Assembly: GCA_016871475.1 (NCBI GenBank)
Contig: VHDG01000340.1
Location: 1 to 5,160, forward strand
From: Verrucomicrobiota bacterium
Lineage (GTDB): Bacteria; Verrucomicrobiota; Verrucomicrobiia; Limisphaerales; UBA11320
Direction of reading: 5' to 3'
Length of the DNA: 5,160 nucleotides
Shown here: one piece after another, positions 1 through 5,160 of the stretch
Layout of the letters: each line of letters begins with the position of its first letter
Position numbering within the stretch: the first letter of the stretch is position 1
Translations under genes and position numbers: made by a program
Notes under the pieces: model-generated
What the model was told of the DNA's origin: nothing
The model's database searches: none
Seen by the model: only the letters and a program-made list of their open reading frames with translations

Positions 1-30
1 CGATGACGAATGGCCGATGACGATGACGAG
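1..30. repeat. GATGAC-rich low-complexity tract
   Basis: The nonamer CGATGACGA occurs at 1-9 and again at 15-23. GATGAC units lie at 2-7, 16-21 and 22-27, followed by a purine-rich GAGGGGGAGGGG stretch. The tract is cut by the window edge, so its full length is unknown. One frame stays open from base 2 to the TGA at 74-76 and could be the end of an upstream gene, but its translation (Asp/Glu, then Met-Thr repeats, then Gly/Arg) resembles nothing I recognise. A non-coding simple repeat is the more likely reading. Confidence 0.4.
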
Positions 31-111
31 GGGGAGGGGAAGTGAAGCGGTCGCCCGTCAGTGGAACAATGTGTGATGCGCCTTGCTCGAGATTCGACGG
101 CCTACCAGGGA

Positions 112-140
112 TTGACGACTCTTCCTCGTGCCCGTTGAAT
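112..140 (+). promoter_or_regulatory. Possible sigma70-type promoter for the BNR-repeat gene
   Basis: TTGACG at 112-117 matches five of six bases of the -35 consensus. It is followed after exactly 17 bases by TTGAAT at 135-140, which matches four of six bases of the -10 consensus. Transcription would start near 147, about 40 bases before the ATG at 188. If real, it excludes the in-frame GTG at 128 as the start of the downstream gene. The match is unremarkable statistically and the sigma-factor preferences of this organism are unknown. Confidence 0.3.
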
Positions 141-187
141 GCATACCAATGCGCGGCGTGTCGCTCCCGACCCTTTGGTTTGAACAT

Positions 188-1459
188 ATGATCAACTGGC
201 CCCAGTGGACGTGCTTTCTCTTTGTGTGCGGATTGCTCTCCGCGTCGGCGGCCGGACCCGAAGCGAGCGTCCCGGCCCGGATCGAACTGACCGTGGTTGA
301 TCCCGCCGCCACCGGCTACGCCACCTTCCAGAGCCACAACCAAAAGGTGATCGCCAATCGGCGCGGTTTGTTCATGACACACCTGCGAACCCGCAACGAA
401 GCCTACACGGCCCAACAATGGCGCCTTTCCTGGAGCACGAATGGAGGTCGCTCGTTCAAAACGATCCACGAATCCACCGACGCAACGAACCCACCTGTGA
501 TCGAAAGTGACGACGCCGACAACCTGTATGTCGTCCGGCCCGATTTCATGGACGGCCACGCCTACCTTTACCGGTTTGCCTCGACGAACGACTATCGCAG
601 TCCTCGCATCACACGCATCCCTCATGGCGCGGCCGGCAAATACGCCATGGTGTTCGACCGTTCACGTCAGCAACTCTGCTATTTCGCGCACAACAACTCG
701 TTCCACCTCGTTGATCTCGATGGCCAAGTGCGGTACTCCACCAACTTGCTCAAGGCGGGCACCAGCGCGATTCTCCAATACCCCCTGCTCCACCTCGACG
801 CCAACCACGTCCTCCACGCCGCCTGGACGTCCCAAAAGCACGGAGTTTACCTCTACTGGGACATCCATTACCTGCAATCCGCTGATGGCGGGCGACACTG
901 GCGGACGATGTCCGGACAGAGCGTCCAGACGCCGGCGATTGCTGACGAGGGCGGCCCAACCGACCGCATCACTCTCGACGACGAGTTCTCCGTCCATACA
1001 TGGCTGTCGAGTTTCCTCATCCGCGACGGCAAGGCCCACTTTCTGTACCTGGCTCAAACCAATCCGCCGCGCCAACACTATGTGCGCTATGACCTCACGA
1101 CAGCCCGGCGCGAACTCGACATCCAGCCCGAGTTCAAGGGGGCGCAACTTTCATTGCGGGGTCTCGACGGCTTCTTCGCTGCGCCGAGCCGTGGCGCGCC
1201 CGGCGTGGTTTACTGCGTAGGACGGGATGCTCACGCCAGCCGCCTCGTCTGCCTTGCCAGCCGCGACCACGGACGCACCTGGCATGATCACGCCGTCAGT
1301 GCTTCCGTCACCAATCCCTACTCCATCGGAGGCTGCCGAGACGTCACCGACGATGGTTGGATCATCGGCTCGTTCACCGAGCAGAGTGGTTCCACCACCG
1401 ACCCGGGCGGCGGTTCACGGGTCCACTTCTTTCGCATCCCGGCCGCTTTTCCGAACTGA
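188..1459 (+). CDS. Secreted BNR/Asp-box repeat protein (sialidase-like beta-propeller)
   Basis: The product is 423 residues from the ATG at 188. The N-terminus is a likely Sec signal peptide: a hydrophobic run of Cys, Phe, Leu, Val and Gly at about residues 8-18, then SASAAG with cleavage near residue 21-22, so export is expected. Three Asp-boxes (S-x-D/N-x-G-x-x-W/F) are visible: STNGGRSF (83-90), SADGGRHW (231-238) and SRDHGRTW (358-365). They mark blades of a neuraminidase-type beta-propeller, and the length suits a single propeller. The substrate cannot be told; Asp-boxes are structural and occur in sialidases and many non-sialidase glycan-binding or hydrolytic proteins. An FRIP tetrapeptide lies at 415-418 near the C-terminus, whereas the catalytic FRIP/YRIP arginine motif of true sialidases is near the N-terminus, so it is probably coincidental. 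In-frame starts also exist at GTG 128 and ATG 149; none has a Shine-Dalgarno sequence. I chose 188 because it puts the signal peptide at the N-terminus and lies downstream of the putative promoter. Fold and export fairly sure, enzyme activity not. Confidence 0.85.
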   Translation: MINWPQWTCFLFVCGLLSASAAGPEASVPARIELTVVDPAATGYATFQSHNQKVIANRRGLFMTHLRTRNEAYTAQQWRLSWSTNGGRSFKTIHESTDATNPPVIESDDADNLYVVRPDFMDGHAYLYRFASTNDYRSPRITRIPHGAAGKYAMVFDRSRQQLCYFAHNNSFHLVDLDGQVRYSTNLLKAGTSAILQYPLLHLDANHVLHAAWTSQKHGVYLYWDIHYLQSADGGRHWRTMSGQSVQTPAIADEGGPTDRITLDDEFSVHTWLSSFLIRDGKAHFLYLAQTNPPRQHYVRYDLTTARRELDIQPEFKGAQLSLRGLDGFFAAPSRGAPGVVYCVGRDAHASRLVCLASRDHGRTWHDHAVSASVTNPYSIGGCRDVTDDGWIIGSFTEQSGSTTDPGGGSRVHFFRIPAAFPN

Positions 1460-1508
1460 AGTGGATCCCGCTGATCTGCCTGGCGCTTGCTCAGGAACGC
1501 GCTGGAAG

Positions 1509-1544
1509 GGACACCCTGAAGGGTGGACAACGAGCGGCGTGTCC
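1509..1544. repeat. Nested palindrome, REP-like
   Basis: A perfect inner inverted repeat, CACCCTGAAGGGTG (1512-1525), has six-base arms and a GA centre. An outer pair, GGACAC (1509-1514) and GTGTCC (1539-1544), overlaps its left arm, so two alternative hairpins can form. Such a compact palindrome outside genes resembles bacterial REP elements, and the pattern GGACAC-palindrome-GTGG is, from memory, common in verrucomicrobial intergenic DNA. Only one copy is present in the window, so family membership is an inference. Confidence 0.45.
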
Positions 1545-1610
1545 GACTTCGAAGCGATCATCGACAAGCCTGTGCCCAGGTTTGTTGTTCATCCCTTTAG
1601 CAACGGTGCT

Positions 1611-1623
1611 CGGGCTATGCCCG
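1611..1623. repeat. Short hairpin
   Basis: CGGGC (1611-1615) and GCCCG (1619-1623) form a perfect five-base stem around the loop TAT. No T-run follows, so it is not an obvious intrinsic terminator. It lies between two larger palindromes and may be part of a composite repeat cluster. Confidence 0.35.
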
Positions 1624-1664
1624 CCTTGGCTCTGAACGCCGAACGACGTGAGGCAGCCTACACT

Positions 1665-1737
1665 GCAGAGGCGAGAAATACGCAGAGGAAGTTTGAATCA
1701 GAATCAGAATTCTTCTCTGCGCTCATCCCATCTCTGC
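1665..1737. repeat. Long imperfect inverted repeat with GCAGAG/CTCTGC arms
   Basis: Two paired blocks lie in the same register. GCAGAG (1665-1670) pairs with CTCTGC (1732-1737), and CGCAGAG (1681-1687) pairs with CTCTGCG (1715-1721). They are separated by a partly paired internal loop. The apex contains the direct repeat GAATCAGAATCAGAATT (1695-1711). The block is non-coding and could fold into a hairpin of about 73 bases. It resembles the dispersed palindromes with repeated CGCAGAG/CTCTGCG words that I recall from intergenic DNA of many environmental bacteria. Those are probably non-autonomous, but this identification is from memory. Confidence 0.55.
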
Positions 1738-1806
1738 GGGGTAACCTCGGCTTGCCTATTTCAATTACGAGGGCAGGCGGCGCGAATCGAAAAAGGTGAG
1801 ATGGGT

Positions 1807-1821
1807 CCGGGTTTCACCCGG
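1807..1821. repeat. Hairpin upstream of ppnP
   Basis: CCGGGT (1807-1812) and ACCCGG (1816-1821) form a perfect six-base stem around the loop TTC, ending 48 bases before the ppnP ATG. No T-run follows. It could be another REP-like unit or a structure in the ppnP leader. Its position inside the only plausible N-terminal extension of ppnP (from ATG 1801) argues that this stretch is not coding. Confidence 0.4.
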
Positions 1822-1869
1822 CGATTCCTAAAGCTTGCCGGGGGCGAAAAGAAACGTCTAGGTTCAGTC

Positions 1870-2196
1870 ATGTCTTCAATCGCATCTGAGTTTTCCGGGG
1901 TGACTGCAGTCACCAAGGCCAACGTGTATTTCGATGGGAAAGTGGTCAGCCACACTCTCATGTTTCCCGACGGTTCCAAGAAGACCCTGGGTTTGATCTA
2001 CCCTGGCGCTTATTACTTTGGTACCGGCAAGCCAGAGCGGATGGAGATCGTTGCCGGCCAGTGCAGTGTGAAATTGAAAGGCCAGGACTTAAAGGCTTCC
2101 TACAAGCAGGGGGAGTTTTTTGATGTCCCCGGCAACTCGGGTTTTGACATCGAGGTCAGTTCGGGGATCTGCGAGTACATCTGCTCGTTCCTCTAA
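1870..2196 (+). CDS. ppnP: Pyrimidine/purine nucleoside phosphorylase (PpnP, YaiE family)
   Basis: The product is 108 residues, close to the 94 of E. coli YaiE/PpnP. Members of this family are small single-domain cupins that split purine and pyrimidine nucleosides with phosphate into the base and ribose 1-phosphate, a cytosolic salvage step. Family features seen here are the N-terminal GKVVSHTL strand (23-30), the glycine-rich YPGAYYFGT segment (44-52), VAGQCSVKL (61-69), GEFFDVPGNSGFDIEV (81-96), matching the E. coli GSVFNVPGHSEFHLQV, and the C-terminal EYICSFL, matching SYLCRYL. No signal peptide is present. The ATG at 1870 has no clear Shine-Dalgarno sequence. An in-frame ATG at 1801 is preceded by AAAAAGGTGAG but would add 23 basic residues not seen in the family and run through a hairpin, so 1870 is preferred. 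It is convergent with ogt (53 bases between stops) and is probably transcribed alone. Confidence 0.9.
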   Translation: MSSIASEFSGVTAVTKANVYFDGKVVSHTLMFPDGSKKTLGLIYPGAYYFGTGKPERMEIVAGQCSVKLKGQDLKASYKQGEFFDVPGNSGFDIEVSSGICEYICSFL

Positions 2197-2249
2197 GGGG
2201 CCGCGTCAGACCCCACCAAGGCTTTGCTCAAGCTGTTCCTTCGCGGAGC

Positions 2250-2813
2250 CTAACGACTGAAGAAGCGGTCGGTGGCATCCGCACTGCAAGCGGGTAGTTG
2301 GGATTCGTGACGCAACAGCCAGTCCTTCCGGTCCACTCCTCCGGCATATCCAGTCAAATCTCCATTCGCTCCCAACACACGGTGGCAGGGGATGATGATG
2401 GAGATGGGATTGCGTCCGATGGCTGAGCCGACGGCTCGCACTGCCGTCGCTTTGCGGAGAGCTACTGCGACATCCGAATAAGCAAACTTGCCGCCTGATG
2501 GAATTCTTCTGAGGCGATCCCAGACGCTTTTTTGGAACGGCGTGCCTTTGGGATTGAGCCGGAACCGGAAGGGTTCCCCTGGATCTGAGAAGTAACGCCA
2601 CAAGGCCTGCTTCACGCTGATGAAAGGTGTGGGATCCCAGTGCCAATCAGGGTCCAGCTCAGGCTGAAACCGTTGGCCCATGAAATAGAGTCCACAGAGC
2701 GCCTGCTCGCTGGCCAGAAGCAGGATTTCACCCAGCGGCGAATCCATCACTGAAGCTCGGATACGCGGTCCGGCACATTCGGGGAGGCTGCTATCGCGTG
2801 AAGACGTCGGCAT
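2250..2813 (-). CDS. ogt: Methylated-DNA--[protein]-cysteine S-methyltransferase (Ogt type)
   Basis: The 187-residue product repairs O6-alkylguanine and O4-alkylthymine in DNA by moving the alkyl group irreversibly to its own cysteine. The active-site motif is IPCHRV (141-146) with Cys143 as acceptor, followed by the family signature LTGYAGGVDRKDWLLRHE (153-170). Also present are Tyr112 in the KFAYSDVA segment, the helix-turn-helix recognition helix with the presumed base-flipping Arg126 in RAVGSA (126-131), and Asn135 in GRNP. The N-terminal RNase H-like domain is short (DSPLGEILL at 24-32). No Ada-type regulatory domain is present, so this is a stand-alone Ogt rather than Ada. The ATG at 2813 gives a 22-residue leader before the family's usual beginning; the ATG at 2747 (Met23) would give 165 residues and is a real alternative. 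Neither has a strong ribosome binding site. The gene is divergent from the large gene to the right. Confidence 0.93.
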   Translation of the reverse strand: MPTSSRDSSLPECAGPRIRASVMDSPLGEILLLASEQALCGLYFMGQRFQPELDPDWHWDPTPFISVKQALWRYFSDPGEPFRFRLNPKGTPFQKSVWDRLRRIPSGGKFAYSDVAVALRKATAVRAVGSAIGRNPISIIIPCHRVLGANGDLTGYAGGVDRKDWLLRHESQLPACSADATDRFFSR

Positions 2814-2892
2814 GCCCTTGACTCAAGCCAGAAGGCCACGTTGGGTCAAGCCCGGCCGTGAGAAATGCTGGTGATGTCCTTGCGCCTCTGGC

Positions 2893-5160
2893 ATGGATCT
2901 TCGCATGCACCTTCCGCTCCGCCGGCTATTTATTCTCGGTCTCCTGACTGCACTCTGCCCCGTGGCAAGCGGAGGTGTTCCAGTCACCTTGTTTGATGGA
3001 GCCACGCTGACAGGTTGGGAGGGCGCCACAGGAAGCGTCTGGCGAGTGGAACAGGGCGTCATCCTGGGTGGATCTCTCGCAGGTAATCCGCGAAATGAAT
3101 TCCTCGCCACCACCCGTGCCTACACCAACTTTGTGCTTCAATTCGATTACCGCTTACAAGGCACCGAAGGCTTCGTGAATGGCGGTGTGCAGTTCCGGAG
3201 CCGCCGAATCCCCAACCCGCCCAATGAAATGTCCGGGTTTCAGGCCGATATCGGCGCGGGTTACTCCGGGTCTCTCTACGATGAGTCGCGTCGCAATCGG
3301 ATGCTCGCTCTCGCGGACAAGCGACTCATCGAACGTATTGAAAAGCCCGGAGAGTGGAACCGATACGTCGTCGAGGCTCGTGGCCCCCAGATCGTTCTCT
3401 CGCTCAACGGACAGCGGACTGCAACCTGGGTGGAAAGGGATCCGTCCATCGAAGACAAAGGGGTGATCGCTTTGCAGATTCATGGTGATTGCAAGGCCGT
3501 GATCGCGTTTCGAAACATTTCCATCGAGGAGCTGCCTTCCCCCGTGGTGCCGCCCGGCGACGAAATCCTTTCCCGTTTTGGATCAGGCCAGCCGGTCCTC
3601 GCCCTTCCGGGGTTCAGCGAAGGACGTTTCACCTTGGATACCAATGAGGTGATCGTGTTCGCCGGGCAGGAGAATTTTGTGCGGGAACAAAAGCGTGGAG
3701 AACTGGAGGCATTTCTGAGCGCGGGCTTCGTGTCGCAGAAACCCCGCTTCCGTTCGATGGCTTGGGAGGCCGACACCGTTTATGAGCAGTGGCGGGACCT
3801 GAACTTCGGATCGTGGACCTCCCAGCTGGAGAAGGCGGGTGCAACAGTCGTCATCGCGCAGTTTGGGCAGTTGGAAGCACTGGATGGCCCGAATCGAATT
3901 CCCGAGTTCGTAGCCGCCTATCATCGCCTGCTCGATCAGTTCGCCCTGCGCACTCGCAAGCTGGTTCTCGTCTCACCCATGCCATTCGAGACGCCGCTGG
4001 CACCGCACGCTCCTGATTTGCAACGTCGTAATGAAGATGTTCGGAGCTACGCTCTGGCCGTGAAGGAGATCGCCCGGCAGCGGGGAGCCGTCTTCGTAAA
4101 TCTCTTCGATGTCATCACTCAACGGCAGGGCGACAAGCCGCGGTTGACTGAGGACGGCATCCATCTGACGGATCGAGGATTGGTGGAGGTGGGCCGGATT
4201 GTCGCAGGAGCTCTGGGTGTGGAGGTCAGCTCCCTGGATGGGCAGGCGTTGCTGCGGGAAGCCATCGTTCGGAAGAACGAGCTTTGGTTTGACTGCTGGC
4301 GGCCCGCGAACTGGTCATTCGTCTATGGTGATCGTGTGGCACAAGCCTTCGCCCGTGGCGAAGGAGAGGAGCCGCACTTGAAAATCGCCTTCCAGAAGAA
4401 CCTGCCTTTGATCGCAGAACAAGAGAACCGAATCCATGCCCTGACTTCCGGAACCATGCCGCCCGTAGCGCCCGTGACCGCCGCTGCAAGACCTCAACCC
4501 GATGCCGGTGCTCTTTCCCCGGAGGAACAACTTGCAACCCTCCAGCCCGCCGAAGGTTTCGCGGTGGGACTATTCGCTTCGGAACTTCAGGGGGTGGTGA
4601 AACCGATCCAGATCGCCTGGGACGAGACAGGGCGTATGTATGTCGCGTGCTCTCCGGCCTATCCGCATTCGCGAGCCAGTGCCCCCCGGCCAGATTTCAT
4701 CCTGGCTTTGGAGGACACCGATCGGGATGGACGGGCGGACAAGAGTTGGAAGTTCGCCGAGGGGTTAACCATGGTTCAGGGAGTGGAGCCCGGGGCGGGA
4801 GGAGTGTATGTCTGCGATTTTGATCAGATCGTGCATTTCAGGGATTCAGATGGGGATGGACGTGCGGACACGCGCAAGGTCGTGCTGAGTGGGTTCGGGG
4901 TTGGCGACACCCATCAGCTGGTGAATTCCATCACGTACGGCCCTGATGGCAGCCTCTGGTTTACACAAGGGCTGCATGCATTTTCACGAGTGGAAACTCC
5001 GTGGGGAATCGCCCGGCTCGACCGATCGGCGGTTTGGCGTCTGCGACCTGGCTCGATACGGCTTGATGGTTTCTTCGGCGGAGGAATGGCCGGAGCGAAC
5101 TGTTGGGGAGTCGCGTTCGATGACTACGGCCAGGTGTTTCACAAGTCGGGGGACCGCCCC
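2893..5160 (+). CDS. Secreted DUF1080 - SGNH-like - PVC-type propeller fusion protein (3' end beyond window)
   Basis: The frame is open from ATG 2893 to the window edge (756 codons, no stop), so the C-terminus is missing. A stop at 2872-2874 limits the start to 2893 or ATG 2905; no Shine-Dalgarno sequence is seen. Residues 1-26 look like a Sec signal peptide (RMHLPLRR, then LFILGLLTA, cleavage near VASG). Residues 31-213 are a DUF1080/3-keto-disaccharide hydrolase domain (PF06439, concanavalin-like): LFDGATLTGWEG, VNGGVQFRS, FQADIGAGYSGSLYDE, EWNRYVVEA and GVIALQIHG are hallmarks. Residues 253-443 are SGNH-hydrolase-like, with LTEDGIHL (418-425) as the C-terminal Asp-x-x-His block, but the first and third blocks are degenerate. 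A Pro/Ala-rich linker (522-542) leads to a PVC-type dehydrogenase/heme-binding propeller N-terminus (from about 546: GFAVGLFASELQ, PIQIAWDETGRMYVA), with two DxDxDG calcium-type loops (608-616, 651-659). Family members often continue to a C-terminal CxxCH haem motif, not visible here. The likely role is processing of extracytoplasmic sugar derivatives; the substrate is unknown. Confidence 0.88.
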   Translation, partial: MDLRMHLPLRRLFILGLLTALCPVASGGVPVTLFDGATLTGWEGATGSVWRVEQGVILGGSLAGNPRNEFLATTRAYTNFVLQFDYRLQGTEGFVNGGVQFRSRRIPNPPNEMSGFQADIGAGYSGSLYDESRRNRMLALADKRLIERIEKPGEWNRYVVEARGPQIVLSLNGQRTATWVERDPSIEDKGVIALQIHGDCKAVIAFRNISIEELPSPVVPPGDEILSRFGSGQPVLALPGFSEGRFTLDTNEVIVFAGQENFVREQKRGELEAFLSAGFVSQKPRFRSMAWEADTVYEQWRDLNFGSWTSQLEKAGATVVIAQFGQLEALDGPNRIPEFVAAYHRLLDQFALRTRKLVLVSPMPFETPLAPHAPDLQRRNEDVRSYALAVKEIARQRGAVFVNLFDVITQRQGDKPRLTEDGIHLTDRGLVEVGRIVAGALGVEVSSLDGQALLREAIVRKNELWFDCWRPANWSFVYGDRVAQAFARGEGEEPHLKIAFQKNLPLIAEQENRIHALTSGTMPPVAPVTAAARPQPDAGALSPEEQLATLQPAEGFAVGLFASELQGVVKPIQIAWDETGRMYVACSPAYPHSRASAPRPDFILALEDTDRDGRADKSWKFAEGLTMVQGVEPGAGGVYVCDFDQIVHFRDSDGDGRADTRKVVLSGFGVGDTHQLVNSITYGPDGSLWFTQGLHAFSRVETPWGIARLDRSAVWRLRPGSIRLDGFFGGGMAGANCWGVAFDDYGQVFHKSGDRP

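Larger units (their letters stand above)
1460..1869. other. Gene-free intergenic region with clustered palindromes
   Basis: I see no convincing gene in these 410 bases. The open frames across it either run in from other frames of the BNR gene or are long N-terminal extensions of ppnP that match no family. The region holds at least four inverted repeats (1509-1544, 1611-1623, 1665-1737 and 1807-1821), listed separately. No intrinsic terminator with a T-run is visible after the BNR stop codon. The ppnP promoter must lie in the right part, but no good -35/-10 pair stands out. Confidence 0.7.

Noticed and set aside
507..1220. Second-frame ORF of 237 codons inside the BNR gene, and a minus-strand ORF of 161 codons at 662-1147
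   Set aside because: Both are Ser/Thr/Arg/Pro-rich or otherwise compositionally odd translations caused by GC-rich third positions of the real gene, with no recognisable motif.
1227..1799. 190-codon plus-strand ORF spanning the end of the BNR gene and the intergenic region
   Set aside because: It starts in another frame of the BNR gene and runs through the palindrome cluster. The translation is low-complexity and matches no known family.
1648..1869. Long N-terminal extension of ppnP as one 182-residue gene from ATG 1648
   Set aside because: The extra 74 residues cross the GCAGAG inverted repeat and a second hairpin, resemble no protein family, and would double the size of a compact cupin family.
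2197..2214. GGGG/CCCC hairpin as a shared terminator between ppnP and ogt
   Set aside because: It has only a four-base stem around a ten-base loop and no T-run on either strand, too weak to call.
2881..2952. Lipoprotein signal (Cys22) in the large multidomain protein
   Set aside because: The residues before the cysteine read LTAL, with Leu at -1 where a lipobox needs Gly, Ala or Ser, so an ordinary signal-peptidase-I site near VASG is more likely.
2823..4537. Several minus-strand ORFs of 60-113 codons and short plus-strand ORFs (3179-3466, 3789-4016, 4199-4381)
   Set aside because: All lie opposite or out of frame with the continuous DUF1080-SGNH-propeller frame, whose domain signatures are unambiguous.

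Overview
The window looks like a chromosomal segment of a PVC-group bacterium, most probably Verrucomicrobiota. The main reason is the gene running off the right edge. It joins a DUF1080 (3-keto-disaccharide hydrolase) domain, an SGNH-like domain and the start of a PVC-type 'membrane-bound dehydrogenase' beta-propeller, a combination typical of Verrucomicrobia and Planctomycetes. The GC-rich third codon positions, the lack of clear Shine-Dalgarno sequences and the palindrome-rich intergenic DNA fit this, but the assignment is an inference from gene content only.

Layout from left to right. Positions 1-187 are non-coding: a small GATGAC-rich tract at the edge, then a possible sigma70-type promoter. 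Positions 188-1459 (+) encode a secreted BNR/Asp-box (sialidase-like) beta-propeller. Positions 1460-1869 hold no convincing gene but contain at least four hairpin-forming inverted repeats, two of them resembling dispersed REP/MITE-like palindromes. Positions 1870-2196 (+) encode a pyrimidine/purine nucleoside phosphorylase of the PpnP (YaiE) cupin family. Positions 2250-2813 (-) encode an Ogt-type methylated-DNA-protein cysteine methyltransferase, convergent with ppnP. After a 79-base divergent gap, positions 2893-5160 (+) carry the large secreted multidomain protein, open to the window end with 756 codons visible.

The two exported proteins (BNR propeller; DUF1080-SGNH-PVC propeller) belong to families used by PVC bacteria for extracellular or periplasmic glycan and sugar-derivative breakdown. 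The two small cytosolic proteins between them (nucleoside phosphorolysis and alkylation repair) are housekeeping functions. The strand changes and repeat-filled gap argue against one operon, so these look like separate transcription units. I see no transposase, CRISPR array, tRNA, rRNA or phage gene. The most interesting material is the palindrome cluster at 1509-1821 and the degenerate SGNH active site in the fused protein. I did not find a convincing new multi-gene system.
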